NCBI RefSeq assembly: GCF_947631165.1
Contig: NZ_CANRKH010000015.1
Span: forward strand, 1 to 64,000
Length of the DNA stretch: 64,000 nt
Origin: an uncultured Dysosmobacter sp.
Lineage (GTDB): Bacteria; Bacillota; Clostridia; Oscillospirales; Oscillospiraceae
Direction: 5' to 3'
Every line of letters starts with the position of its first letter. The stretch's first letter is position 1. The translations under genes and the position numbers were made by a program. Shown here piece by piece: positions 7,641 through 16,184 of the stretch. The notes below the pieces were generated by a model. That model was not told the DNA's origin. It saw nothing but the letters and a program-made list of their open reading frames with translations, and ran no database searches.

Positions 7641-9146
7641 ATGGAACAATTTTTAGGCGGACTGCAGATCCTGGCGCAGTGGCAGAACTTTCTGATCATC
7701 CCTCTGGGCCTTGCCATCGGCATCGTGGTGGGGGCGATTCCCGGTCTGACCTCTGATCTGGGCATCATCCTCTGCATCCCCCTTACCTATGGCATGGACC
7801 CCACCATGGCCATCCTGATGCTGCTGGCCATCTACTGCGGCGGCACCTACGGCGGCTCTATCACCGCAATTCTTATCAACACCCCCGGCACCTCGGCCAA
7901 CGCGGCCACACTGTTTGACGGCTACCCCATGACAGTGAAGGGCAAAGCCTTTAAAGCTCTGCAAATGGCCCTGTTTGCCTCCACCATCGGCGGCCTTATC
8001 AGTGCTTTTGCACTGCTGTTCCTGGCACCCCTGATCGCCAAGATCACCCTGCTGTTCGGGCCTGCCGAATACTTTGCCCTGGCGGTCTTTGGCCTGTCGG
8101 TCATCGCCGGCGTTTCCAACAACAGCATTTTCAAGGGACTTATCGGCGCATGTATCGGCCTGTTCATGGCCACCATCGGCGTGGACTCCATCAGCGGCAC
8201 GGCCCGGTTCATCTTCGGCCAGCGGAAGCTGATGGCAGGCATCGACCTCATCATCGCCCTTATCGGCCTTTTCGCCATCTCCGAGATCCTGATGAAGTCC
8301 AAGTACGATCCCAAAACAGATCACAAGACCATCAGCGCCTCGGCCATCACCAAGGATAAGATCACCAAAGACGAATACCGCCGCTGCCGCAAGCCCATTG
8401 CACTGGGTTCCCTCATCGGTGTTATCATCGGCGCGACCCCCGGCACCGGCGGCGGTCTGGCGGCCTTCATCGCCTATAATCAGACCAAGCAGGCGTCCAA
8501 GCACCCCGAGACCTTTGGCCACGGCGAGATCGAGGGCGTGGCAGCCTCCGAATCCGCCAACAACGGCGCATGCGGAGCTACCATGATCCCCATGCTGACT
8601 CTGGGTGTTCCCGGCGACGGCGCCACCGCCATCCTGATGGGCGCCTTCATGCTCCACGGCATGGTCCCCGGCCCCACGTTGTTTGCGGAGCAAGGCAATG
8701 TGCTGTATGCCATCATGATCGGCCTGATCGTGGTCAATATTTTCATGTACATCATCGGCAACGTATTTACCAGGTTCTACGCTCACATCACCCGCATTCC
8801 CTATGAGATCCTGGCTCCTATCGTGCTGACCTTCTGCATCGCCGGTTCTTATTCCACCAACAACCGCGTGTATGACATCTATATCATCCTGATTTTCGGC
8901 ATCGTGTCCTACTTCCTGCGGCGCATGGACTTCCAGCTGGTCCCCATTCTGCTGGGCATCGTTCTTGGCCCCTTGGCCGAAAAGAATTTCCGCCGGGCCA
9001 TGGTCATTTCCGAGGGCAGCTTCAAGATCTTCTTCACCCGTCCCATCAGCTGTGCGTTCATCGTCATCGCGGTGGCCTCCGTGCTGATCTTCGCGTGGAA
9101 GAACTACAAGTCCAACAAGCTGGCAAAGGAAAATGCCGCCAAATAA
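7641..9146 (+). CDS. tctA: TctA-family large permease subunit
   Basis: 501-residue polytopic membrane protein with about 11-12 hydrophobic segments. Family hallmarks visible are GAIPGLTSDLGI near residue 35, YGGSITAILINTPGTSANAAT near 73-93 and the repeat-like GATPGTGGGLAAFIAYNQTK near 265, plus ESANNGACGATMIPMLTLGVPG. It forms the transport channel with TctB, probably coupled to an ion gradient, while TctC delivers substrate. Start is preceded by AAAGGAG. A strong terminator follows, closing the operon. Confidence 0.95.
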   Translation: MEQFLGGLQILAQWQNFLIIPLGLAIGIVVGAIPGLTSDLGIILCIPLTYGMDPTMAILMLLAIYCGGTYGGSITAILINTPGTSANAATLFDGYPMTVKGKAFKALQMALFASTIGGLISAFALLFLAPLIAKITLLFGPAEYFALAVFGLSVIAGVSNNSIFKGLIGACIGLFMATIGVDSISGTARFIFGQRKLMAGIDLIIALIGLFAISEILMKSKYDPKTDHKTISASAITKDKITKDEYRRCRKPIALGSLIGVIIGATPGTGGGLAAFIAYNQTKQASKHPETFGHGEIEGVAASESANNGACGATMIPMLTLGVPGDGATAILMGAFMLHGMVPGPTLFAEQGNVLYAIMIGLIVVNIFMYIIGNVFTRFYAHITRIPYEILAPIVLTFCIAGSYSTNNRVYDIYIILIFGIVSYFLRRMDFQLVPILLGIVLGPLAEKNFRRAMVISEGSFKIFFTRPISCAFIVIAVASVLIFAWKNYKSNKLAKENAAK

Positions 9147-9170
9147 TATCTACCGCCAAATCGACTGTCA

Positions 9171-9206
9171 AAAACCGCCCATGCCTCTCAGCATGGGCGG
9201 TTTTTT
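9171..9206 (+). terminator. Intrinsic terminator after tctA
   Basis: AACCGCCCATGC / GCATGGGCGGTT stem with a CTCTCA loop followed by TTTTTT. It is 25 bases after the tctA stop and closes the Tct operon. Confidence 0.9.
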
Positions 9207-9261
9207 GCGGCTGCCGCGCGGAGGGCGGACGGCAGGGAGCCGCTTCCGCTGGGCATGCCAA

Positions 9262-9870
9262 TCAGCGGACCGGCATTCCGCTGTATGGGGCCATTTCCAG
9301 CCGGATGAAGAAGCCCTGATCGTGGTCGCAGACGGGGCAGGTCTTGGGGGCCTCCAATCCCTCCTGGATGTGGCCGCAGTTCAGGCACATCCAGGCGCAC
9401 TTCACATCGGAGACGAACAGCTTTCCGCTCTCCAGCAGGTCTGCCAGATGGCCAAAGCGGTCTCCGTGGGTCTGCTCGATCCGGGCGATCTGCTGGAAGG
9501 ACCCGGCGATCTTGGGGAAGCCCTCGGAGCGGGCGGTATCGGCAAAGGACTTGTATACCGGGTCAAACTCCTCATACTCATTGTGCTGGGCGGCCCGCAG
9601 CAGTTTTGCCGCGTCATTGGTGATGTCCACAGGGTAGCCGCCGTCGATGTGGATCGTCTCCCCGGCCAGCTCCTTCATGTGGTTGTAAAAGATCTCCGCG
9701 TGCTCCTTTTCCTGGTCGGCGGTGAACCGGAACGCCGCCTCCAGCACGTGCAGCTTCTGCTGTTTGCATAGAGAGGCGGCAAAGGTGTAGCGGTTGCGTG
9801 CCTGACTTTCCCCTGCAAAGGCCCGCATCAGATTTTTCAGCGTCTCGCTGTCCTTCAGTTCTATGGACAT
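9262..9870 (-). CDS. rbr: Rubrerythrin
   Basis: 202-residue oxidative-stress protein of anaerobes that reduces hydrogen peroxide at a diiron site. The N-terminal ferritin-like domain holds the iron ligands in FAGESQARNRY, TADQEKEHAE and NEYEEFDPVY, ending with ARIEQTHGDRF near residue 140. The C-terminal rubredoxin-like domain has CLNCG (about 163-167) and CPVCDHD (about 180). Start ATG 9870 has AAGGGGGGAA upstream; the longer track ORF (to 10926) is an artefact of reading through the antisense of the next gene. The neighbouring thioredoxin-reductase-like gene may supply electrons. Confidence 0.95.
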   Translation of the reverse strand: MSIELKDSETLKNLMRAFAGESQARNRYTFAASLCKQQKLHVLEAAFRFTADQEKEHAEIFYNHMKELAGETIHIDGGYPVDITNDAAKLLRAAQHNEYEEFDPVYKSFADTARSEGFPKIAGSFQQIARIEQTHGDRFGHLADLLESGKLFVSDVKCAWMCLNCGHIQEGLEAPKTCPVCDHDQGFFIRLEMAPYSGMPVR

Positions 9871-10014
9871 GTCGAATTCCCCCTTATGCTGATGTTTGGC
9901 AGACATCGGTGCGTCCCAAAGCGCCCTGAAAGGCCATCCGCCCTCTGTCCGCTGTGGATATGGGTATTTTAGCCTGATCCGGCGGATACTATACCTGGAA
10001 AAGGAGGAAAGCCT

Positions 10015-10920
10015 ATGGAATATGACACGCTTATCATCGGCGGCGGACCGGCAGGCTGCACGGCGGCCCTGTACGCCGCCCGGGCCGGGTTGCAAACACC
10101 GCTGCTGACAGGGCCGGAACTGGGCGGACAGCTTGCCTCCGCCGGGACGGTGGAAAACTGCCCGGGCAGCGCTCCCTCCAGCGGCCCGGATCTGGCGGCC
10201 GCCATGCTGGAACAGGCCCGAAAGGCAGGGGCGGAGCTGCGGGGAGAGACCGCCGTGTCGCTGGACCTGTCCCGGCGAACCGTCCGGACCTCCGCCGGGA
10301 CATATCAGGGAAGGACTGTGATCTACGCCGCCGGGGCCAGGCCCCGCACTCTGGACGTGCCGGGAGCGGAGACCCTGCGCGGGCGCGGCGTCAGCTTCTG
10401 CGCCGCTTGTGACGGCCCGCTTTTCCGGGGCCGGGACGCGGCGGTGGTGGGCGGCGGCAATTCCGCCGTGGGGGAGGCCCTGGACCTGTCCCGGCTGTGC
10501 CGCCGGGTCTGGCTGGTCCACCGGCGGAACGCCCTGCGGGCGGAGCGCCGCGAGCTGGAACGGCTGGAGGCGGCGGAAAACATCATGCCAATATGGAACG
10601 CGGAGATCACCGCGATCCTGGGCCGTGACCGTGTGACCGGTCTGTCCTACCGGGACATTTCCACGGGGGAACTGCGGCAGTTGGCGTGCGACGGCGTTTT
10701 CGTCGCCATCGGCCGCCTTCCCAACACCGAGCCGCTCCGGGGACAGCTCCATTTGGACGCGGCCGGCTACGTTCCGGCGGGGGAGGATACCCGGACGGAG
10801 CTGCCCGGGGTGTTTGCCGCCGGAGACGTGCGGCAAAAATCCCTGCGTCAGATTGTCACCGCGGCGGCGGACGGCGCCATGGCCGCCCATATGGCCGCTG
10901 ACTGGCTGGGACATCAATGA
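10015..10920 (+). CDS. Thioredoxin-reductase-like FAD/NAD(P) oxidoreductase
   Basis: 301-residue flavoprotein. The FAD motif IIGGGPAGCTAALYAARAG is at the N-terminus, the redox-active CAACDG at about residues 129-134, the NAD(P) motif VVGGGNSAVGEA near 143 and the FAD-closing VFAAGDVRQKSLRQIVTAAADG near 265. All are as in TrxB; the slightly short length is within the family range. A consensus AAAGGAGG precedes the start. It is divergent from rubrerythrin (144 bases apart), suggesting a shared redox-defence role, but no thioredoxin gene is adjacent. Confidence 0.9.
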   Translation: MEYDTLIIGGGPAGCTAALYAARAGLQTPLLTGPELGGQLASAGTVENCPGSAPSSGPDLAAAMLEQARKAGAELRGETAVSLDLSRRTVRTSAGTYQGRTVIYAAGARPRTLDVPGAETLRGRGVSFCAACDGPLFRGRDAAVVGGGNSAVGEALDLSRLCRRVWLVHRRNALRAERRELERLEAAENIMPIWNAEITAILGRDRVTGLSYRDISTGELRQLACDGVFVAIGRLPNTEPLRGQLHLDAAGYVPAGEDTRTELPGVFAAGDVRQKSLRQIVTAAADGAMAAHMAADWLGHQ

Positions 10921-10924
10921 CGGC

Positions 10925-10964
10925 AAAAAGCCCTCTGCCGCGCACGGCGCGGCAGAGGGCTTTT
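10925..10964. terminator. Bidirectional terminator
   Basis: AAAAGCCCTCTGCCGCGC / GCGCGGCAGAGGGCTTTT with a 3-base loop, flanked by A-run and T-run, lies between the convergent flavoprotein and Na/Pi cotransporter genes and can serve both. Confidence 0.9.
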
Positions 10965-10970
10965 CTGGGA

Positions 10971-12716
10971 TTATGCCTGAGGCAGGTGATATTTTTCCAG
11001 ATCGCCGTCCAGACTGGCGGCAAAGCCGCCGCCGCCCTTCAGGTCGTGGATGTAGGCGTGGCGGCCCTGGATGCCCCGCTCCTCCATCACCGATACGGCG
11101 ATGTTGGAGCAGTGGTCGCTGACCCGCTCGAAATTGGTCAGCAGGTCGCTGAGGACGAAGCCCAATTGGATGGTGCAGTCTCCGGTCTGGAGCCGCCGGA
11201 TGTGGCGGGAGCGGATCTCTTCGATCAGCTGGTCGATGGTCTCCTCCAGAGGCTCCACCTCCCGGGCCGCCGCGGCGTCGTCCGCCAGGAAGCAGCCGAA
11301 GGCCTTGCCCATGATGTCCTCCAGAGCCGCGACCAGCACCTGCAGTTCCGCCCGCGCACCCTCGGAAAAGCGCAGCTCCTTCTCCCGCAGCTCCCGGGCG
11401 GACTCCTGCAGATTCAGGGCATGGTCGCCGATGCGCTCAAAGTCTCCGATGGCATGGAGCAGCCGCGAGACGGTGCGGATATCGTCCATGGACACGCCGT
11501 GCTGGGAGATAGTCACCAGATAATTCCCCAGACGGTCCTCGTAGAGATCCAGCTTGTCCTCATTTTGTAAAATAAGGGTCTCCCGCTCCTCACTGTAATC
11601 TGACAGCTGCCGGATGGCCAGCAGCAGGTTCTCGTGGGCCAGCTGGCCCATGCTGCCTGTCATAGCTGTGCACTCGCTGATGGCAACACCGGGCGTCCGC
11701 AGCAGCCGGGGGTCCAGAAAGGCGAACTGCTGGGCAGGGTCCTCGCTGCGAACCAGTCTCCGCGCCAGCTTTTCCAGCTGGCGGGAGAAGGGCAGCAAAA
11801 GCGCGGTGGTGAGCACGTTGAAAATGGTGTGGCACAGGGCGATGCCCACAGCTCCCACGGTCATGCCCATAAAGCTGAAATGGAACACCGCATTGCCGCC
11901 GTAGAACAGCACCAGACACACCACAGTGCCGATGATGTTGAAGGAGATGTGGATCACCGCGACCCGCTTGGCGTTCCGGTTCACGCCGATGGAAGAGAGC
12001 AGAGCGGTGACGCAGGTGCCGATATTTTGGCCCATGATGATGGGGATGGCCATGCCGTAGGTAATGGAGCCGGTGAGGGCCAGGGCCTGCAAAATGCCCA
12101 CCGACGCGGCGGAGGACTGGATGACGCCGGTGAACACCGCGCCCACCAGAACGCCCAGCAGGGGATTGTTGAAGGCGGTCAGCAGATCGGAGAAGCCGGG
12201 CAGCTCCGCCAGAGGGCTGACGGCCTCCTTCATCAGCTCCATGCCGTACATCAATATGGAGAAGCCCACCAGGATGCGGCCGATGTCTCGCCGCCGCTGC
12301 TTCTTGGATCCCATGATGAGGATGATGCCCGCCAGAGCCATCACCGGCGAAAAATTTTCCGGCTTCAGCAGATTGACAAACACATTCTCGCTCTCGATCC
12401 CGGTGAGAGACAGGATCCACGCCGTCAGGGTCGTGCCGATGTTGGATCCCATAATGACGCCGATGGTCTGCCCCAGCTCCATGACGCCGGAATTTACCAG
12501 CCCCACCAGCATCACCGTCATGGCGGAGGAGGACTGGATGGCGATGGTGATGCCGGCGCCCAGCAGCAGGCTTTTCAGGGGACTGGAGGTCATGCGCTTC
12601 AGAGTTCGCTCCAGCTTGCCGCCCGCCATCTTTTCCAGGCTCTTGGACATGGTAGTCATGCCGTAAAGAAAAAAGGCCAGGCCGCCGCAGAGGGTCAAAA
12701 GGGAAAAAATGTCCAT
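10971..12716 (-). CDS. Na/Pi cotransporter family protein with PhoU-like domain
   Basis: 581-residue membrane protein of the PNaS (NptA/YjbB) family. The duplicated QSSSA motif is seen as IAIQSSSAMTVM near residue 58 and VIQSSAASVGIL near 200, within about eight to nine membrane helices covering residues 1-310. Residues about 340-560 form a helical PhoU-like domain (ERIGDHALNLQE and ERVSDHCSNIAV repeats). The product moves phosphate with sodium, and bacterial members have been linked to export or homeostasis. No pst/pho genes are adjacent. Confidence 0.9.
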   Translation of the reverse strand: MDIFSLLTLCGGLAFFLYGMTTMSKSLEKMAGGKLERTLKRMTSSPLKSLLLGAGITIAIQSSSAMTVMLVGLVNSGVMELGQTIGVIMGSNIGTTLTAWILSLTGIESENVFVNLLKPENFSPVMALAGIILIMGSKKQRRRDIGRILVGFSILMYGMELMKEAVSPLAELPGFSDLLTAFNNPLLGVLVGAVFTGVIQSSAASVGILQALALTGSITYGMAIPIIMGQNIGTCVTALLSSIGVNRNAKRVAVIHISFNIIGTVVCLVLFYGGNAVFHFSFMGMTVGAVGIALCHTIFNVLTTALLLPFSRQLEKLARRLVRSEDPAQQFAFLDPRLLRTPGVAISECTAMTGSMGQLAHENLLLAIRQLSDYSEERETLILQNEDKLDLYEDRLGNYLVTISQHGVSMDDIRTVSRLLHAIGDFERIGDHALNLQESARELREKELRFSEGARAELQVLVAALEDIMGKAFGCFLADDAAAAREVEPLEETIDQLIEEIRSRHIRRLQTGDCTIQLGFVLSDLLTNFERVSDHCSNIAVSVMEERGIQGRHAYIHDLKGGGGFAASLDGDLEKYHLPQA

Positions 12717-12911
12717 ACGCTTGCTCCTTTATGGATTCTCCGGCCTTCGGGCCGGACAGAGTACCTTATGTCTCCAGTTTATTATATATGTAAAACAAGC
12801 GATTGAACAGCTGGCGGAATAACCAAATGCAAAATTTGCGGAATAAACTGCTGGATTTGCTGATATTACGTACAAATTTTGTAGAAATCGCCGAATTTCA
12901 AACGATTGCAC

Positions 12912-12945
12912 AAAGAGGGCGGCGCTGAAAACAGCGCCGCCCTTC
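12912..12945 (-). terminator. Terminator hairpin after the patatin gene
   Basis: AGGGCGGCGCTG / CAGCGCCGCCCT stem with a 4-base loop, followed on the minus strand by CTCTTTG. It sits 9 bases past the patatin stop. The T-run is short. Confidence 0.7.
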
Positions 12946-12953
12946 GGTGGAAC

Positions 12954-13817
12954 TCACAGGGTTTCTTTTGTCCAGAATGACCGGACAGCCTCAGCAGAGC
13001 GGCGTCCGGCAAAATAGCCTTCCTGCCACAAGGCCCGCAGGACCTCGCCGTCCCGCTCTGTCCGGGAGCAGCCCAGGGTATCCTCCGGAGCGATGACCAG
13101 GAGCTTTCCGGATGCTTCCAGCTCAAACAGCTCCTGCCGGCAGTCGTTGTACCGCCGGGTCCTGGCGGCCATGGTCTCCAGAAACGCGGGATAGCTGCGG
13201 AACCTCCGCCGGAGCAGGGCTGTGGAGGCGCTGTCTTCCTTCCGGTAGTCCCGCTCTCGGGTCAGGACCACTACGACCCGGTCACAGCCTGCTTCAAAGG
13301 CCCGCCGCCAGGGAATGGGGTCAGCGCAGCCGCCGTCCAGATAGGGTTGGCCGCTGATCTCAATCACCGGGAACATCAGCGGGATGGCGCAGGAGGCCTC
13401 CAGCAGAAGGTTGGGGCTGTCCCGCCGGGGAACCGGTAAGTAGTCGGCTTTGCCAGTGTTGAGGTTGGTGACCACCGCCTCCGCCGTGCCGGGGTAAGCC
13501 TCAAAGGCATCATAGTCAAAGGGCAGGAGCCGGTTGGGAATAGTCTCATAGGCAAATTTCAGGCCGAAGTAGGAGCGGTTTTTGGGATCCAGCCAGTTCC
13601 GCAGGCCCATATAGCGGCGGTCGTCGGCATAGGTGGTCACCAGCTTCAGATTCCTGCGGCTTTGGCGGGACAGATAACTGACGCCGTAGGCGATGCCGGC
13701 GGAGACGCCTACTGTATAGTCCGGCAGGGGCAGATCCGCATCCAGAAACGCGTCACACACGCCGGAGGAGAAAATTGTTCGCAGAGCCCCGCCCTCCAGA
13801 ACCAGACCGGTTTTCAT
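12954..13817 (-). CDS. Patatin-like phospholipase
   Basis: 287-residue cytoplasmic patatin-family lipid acyl hydrolase (YlfA/RssA type). The oxyanion-hole loop LVLEGGALR is at residues 5-13, the nucleophile elbow GVSAG at about 38-42 and the dyad Asp in YLDGGCADPIP near 160. ATG 13817 is chosen because GGAAGTGA precedes it and the family normally begins with the Gly-rich strand. It has its own terminator and no functional neighbours. Substrate is probably membrane phospholipid. Confidence 0.9.
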   Translation of the reverse strand: MKTGLVLEGGALRTIFSSGVCDAFLDADLPLPDYTVGVSAGIAYGVSYLSRQSRRNLKLVTTYADDRRYMGLRNWLDPKNRSYFGLKFAYETIPNRLLPFDYDAFEAYPGTAEAVVTNLNTGKADYLPVPRRDSPNLLLEASCAIPLMFPVIEISGQPYLDGGCADPIPWRRAFEAGCDRVVVVLTRERDYRKEDSASTALLRRRFRSYPAFLETMAARTRRYNDCRQELFELEASGKLLVIAPEDTLGCSRTERDGEVLRALWQEGYFAGRRSAEAVRSFWTKETL

Positions 13818-13978
13818 AGAGGTCACTTCCTTCAAAAATGTTATCCTCCCCAATTTGCCGCGGGAGTATAGGCGCGATGTGGCGGCGGCCCGCCCATCGT
13901 TTTGACTTTATGGAGGTAGTTTAATACAAAACTACAGCAAAATCAATGCGGGCATCAAAAAATACTGTTGGTTCCCGA
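13818..13978. other. Upstream region of the patatin gene
   Basis: No gene seen. It contains the inverted repeat GTAGTTT-6-AAACTAC around 13915-13935, a possible operator or promoter-proximal palindrome for the minus-strand patatin gene, and a TTGACT-17-TACAAA match that points the opposite way and leads to no gene. Confidence 0.35.
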
Positions 13979-14022
13979 GAAAAAAGCGCGCTCCGGGACA
14001 TCGGTCCAGAACGTGCTTTCTT
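13979..14022 (-). terminator. Intrinsic terminator after ribF
   Basis: Read on the minus strand, GAAAGCACGTTCTGGAC pairs imperfectly (GU pairs and one bulge) with GTCCCGGAGCGCGCTTT and runs into TTTTTT. It is about 60 bases after the ribF stop and probably closes the long translation operon. Confidence 0.75.
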
Positions 14023-14079
14023 ATCATAACAAAACCGGCAGAGAGCAGAGATAGCCCGCCCAGGCCATTGTGTTCAGGC

Positions 14080-14973
14080 CTACTTTGCCAGGAGCCGCCG
14101 GGTCTCCTTCGCGTCGGCGGTGATTTGGGCTTTCAGGGCGTCCAGGGAGTCAAAGCGGATCTCGTCCCGGATGTGGTGGAAGAACTCCACCCGGACGGTC
14201 TGACCGTACAGGTCGCCGTCGAAGTCCAGCAGCCAGGATTCCACGGTGACGTCAGTGCCGTTGTTCACTGTGGGGCGGGTCCCCACATTGGTAACGGCGG
14301 GGCAGCGGGAGCCGTCCGGCAGATGGACCATGGTGGCGTAAACGCCGTGGCTGGGGACCAGTACATGAGGCGGCACCGTCAGGTTCACCGTGGGGATGCC
14401 GATGGTGTGGCCGATGCGGCGGCCGTGGCGGACGGTCTGGGTCAGAACATGAGGGTGGCCCAGAAATTGGGCGGCCCGTTCCACCTGTCCCAGTTCTACC
14501 AGGCGGCGGATGTAGGTGGAGCTGACGGTGACGCCGCCCACCTCCACCTTGGGGATGATGTCGCAGCCTAGGCCCAGCTCGGCGCACTTCTGAGCCAGCA
14601 GCTCCGGGGAGCCTTGATTCTTGTGGCCGAAGTGGTGGTCGTGGCCCGCCACCAGATGGACGGCATGATACCGCTTCACCAGGATCTCCGTGATAAAATC
14701 CTCCCAAGTGGTGGTCATCATCTCATGATCAAAGGGGACCATGATAACCTCCCGGATGCCGTACAGACGCTCCACCAGGTCCCGGCGGTCCTCCGGGGAG
14801 TTGATGAGAGGGCAGGAAATACCGGTGACTACCTCCTTCGGGACCCGGTCGAAGGTGAATACCGCCGGGACCGCGCCCCGTTGGGCTGCCTCCTCCGCCG
14901 TGCGGCGCAGAAGGGCTGCGTGGCCCAGGTGGACTCCGTCAAAGAAGCCCAGGGCAATGACTCGTTCTTTCAT
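14080..14973 (-). CDS. ribF: Bifunctional riboflavin kinase / FAD synthetase
   Basis: 297-residue enzyme converting riboflavin to FMN and then FAD. The N-terminal nucleotidyltransferase domain shows GFFDGVHLGHAALL (residues 8-21) and SSTYIRRLVELG near 155-166; the C-terminal riboflavin kinase domain begins GHTIGIPTVNL near 187 and contains GVYATMVH and TNVGTRPT, with the catalytic Glu in VESWLLDFDGDLYG. The start is 5 bases after the truB stop, the usual infB-rbfA-truB-ribF order. No FMN riboswitch is seen because it is not first in the transcript. Confidence 0.97.
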   Translation of the reverse strand: MKERVIALGFFDGVHLGHAALLRRTAEEAAQRGAVPAVFTFDRVPKEVVTGISCPLINSPEDRRDLVERLYGIREVIMVPFDHEMMTTTWEDFITEILVKRYHAVHLVAGHDHHFGHKNQGSPELLAQKCAELGLGCDIIPKVEVGGVTVSSTYIRRLVELGQVERAAQFLGHPHVLTQTVRHGRRIGHTIGIPTVNLTVPPHVLVPSHGVYATMVHLPDGSRCPAVTNVGTRPTVNNGTDVTVESWLLDFDGDLYGQTVRVEFFHHIRDEIRFDSLDALKAQITADAKETRRLLAK

Positions 14974-14978
14974 GGCTG

Positions 14979-15845
14979 TTACGCTCCAAAGAAGTTCTTG
15001 ATGGAGGTCAGGGTGCCGCCTTCCGCCCGGGAGAGGCAGAGAAAGGCACCGTCCTGACCGTAGACACGGTAGACGCCGTCCGGCAGGCCGGGATCTGTGA
15101 CGGGGTTGCCGTTGAGGACCCGTTTTTCTGTTTTGTCGGATCGCAGCAGCAGTATGGGGTGCTGGGCAAACAGGCTGTCGGCGGGGAGAAGCAGGGCTTC
15201 GCCCTGTTTCTGTACGTCTTCCAGCGTGACGGCATCCGCCAGAGTGAAGCCCGCCGCCATGGTGCGGCGGAGACTGTACAGCGTGCCGCCGCAGCCAAGG
15301 GCCTGCCCGATGTCGTGGCAGAGGGTGCGGATGTACGTTCCCTTGGAGCAGACGCAGCGGAGCAGGTACTCCGCCTCACCGGTCTGTTCCAGCAGCTCCA
15401 GCTCGTAGATGGTGACGGCTCGGGGCTTCCTGGCTACCTCCCTGCCCTTTCGGGCCAGGTCATAGAGCTTTTGCCCGTTGATCTTGATGGCGGAGTACAT
15501 GGGCGGGATTTGTTGGATCTCCCCGGTAAAGCGGGCCAGCACGGCCTCCACGCCGCCCTGGGACACAGCCACAGGCCGGATCTCCAGGGTGGTTCCGGTG
15601 ACGTCCTGGGTATCCGTGATCTGCCCCAGGCGGAGACCAGCCACATACTCCTTCCGGCTGTTTTCCGAGAACTCCACGGCCCGGGTCGCCTGGCCCACGA
15701 ACACCGGCAAAACGCCGGTGGCCATGGGGTCCAGGGTCCCGCCGTGGCCGACCCGCTTTTCGTGAAAGATCCCCCGGAGTTTGGCGCAGACGTCCATGCT
15801 GGTCCAGCCGGCGGGCTTGTCGATGATGATGATCCCATTAGGCAT
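14979..15845 (-). CDS. truB: tRNA pseudouridine-55 synthase
   Basis: About 288 residues. It makes pseudouridine 55 in the T-loop of tRNAs. N-terminal GIIIIDKPAGWTSMDV and the catalytic Asp in HGGTLDPMATGVLPV (near residue 40) are clear, as are YSAIKINGQKLYDLAR and the SKGTYIRTLCHDIG segment. The ATG at 15845 is used here; an in-frame TTG at 15854 is an alternative. Neither has a clear ribosome site, because the upstream bases are occupied by an AT-rich repeat (15855-15940), which may alter translation of this gene. Confidence 0.95.
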   Translation of the reverse strand: MPNGIIIIDKPAGWTSMDVCAKLRGIFHEKRVGHGGTLDPMATGVLPVFVGQATRAVEFSENSRKEYVAGLRLGQITDTQDVTGTTLEIRPVAVSQGGVEAVLARFTGEIQQIPPMYSAIKINGQKLYDLARKGREVARKPRAVTIYELELLEQTGEAEYLLRCVCSKGTYIRTLCHDIGQALGCGGTLYSLRRTMAAGFTLADAVTLEDVQKQGEALLLPADSLFAQHPILLLRSDKTEKRVLNGNPVTDPGLPDGVYRVYGQDGAFLCLSRAEGGTLTSIKNFFGA

Positions 15846-15854
15846 TTTGATCAA

Positions 15855-15932
15855 TGAGAAATTAGGAATGAGGAATGAGAAATTCCTTTCTCGATTCCAA
15901 CCAAATTCCTAATTCCTAACTCCTGATTCCTA
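15855..15932. repeat. AT-rich ATTCCTAA/TTAGGAAT repeat block
   Basis: Contains one block of TTAGGAATGAGGAATGAG type units and a second block of ATTCCTAATTCCTAACTCC type units, i.e. the same unit in both orientations around a GAAATTCC core. A similar unit (TTAGGGATTAGGAGTTAGG) appears at 58010-58045. The low-complexity, AT-rich make-up contrasts with the surrounding coding DNA. Confidence 0.7.
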
Positions 15933-16023
15933 ATTTTTGATGATCTTACCAGTCAGGATGGCGGTCCTGCTGGTCAGGCGGCAGCATTTCTCCTCGCCGC
16001 AGTGGGGGGCAGTAGAGGGGCAT
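15930..16023 (-). pseudogene. Possible frameshifted small zinc-ribbon protein
   Basis: From ATG 16023 (AAGGG 7 bases upstream) the frame as written gives 25 residues, MPLYCPPLRRGE..., ending at 15946. If one C is removed from a run of six C, the frame becomes MPLYCPHCGEEKCCRLTSRT and continues to a stop at 15930-15932: a 30-residue Cys-rich peptide with a CPHC-type knuckle. This suggests either a broken small gene, a sequencing error in a homopolymer, or coincidence. It overlaps the AT-rich repeat at its 3' end. Confidence 0.4.
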
Positions 16024-16043
16024 ACGGAGGCCCTTGGCGCGAA

Positions 16044-16184
16044 TCAGGCAGCCGCAGTGTGGTTCAGGGCCTGGATGACGTCCAGGGCCAGGAACGCAAA
16101 GGTCAGCACTCCGCAGACGATAGATCCCGACTGCTCGGTGATCCAGTACAGCACCAGCGCAATGACGATCAGGACCCCGCTCAC
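16044..16184 (-). CDS. Possible small two-helix membrane peptide
   Basis: From GTG 16184 the frame encodes 46 residues, with two hydrophobic stretches (GVLIVIALVLYWI and VCGVLTFAFLALDVIQAL). A better start by ribosome site is ATG 16208 (AAGGAGG 8 bases upstream), in the same frame, but codon 7 from there is TGA. So either translation begins at GTG with a weak site, or the 5' end is damaged. It lies between nrnA and truB, where the operon normally has no gene. Confidence 0.4.
   Translation of the reverse strand: MSGVLIVIALVLYWITEQSGSIVCGVLTFAFLALDVIQALNHTAAA

Noticed and set aside
9262-10926. 554-residue minus-strand ORF
   Set aside because: Only its C-terminal 202 residues are rubrerythrin; the rest is the antisense of the flavoprotein gene. 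The real start is ATG 9870 with a ribosome site.
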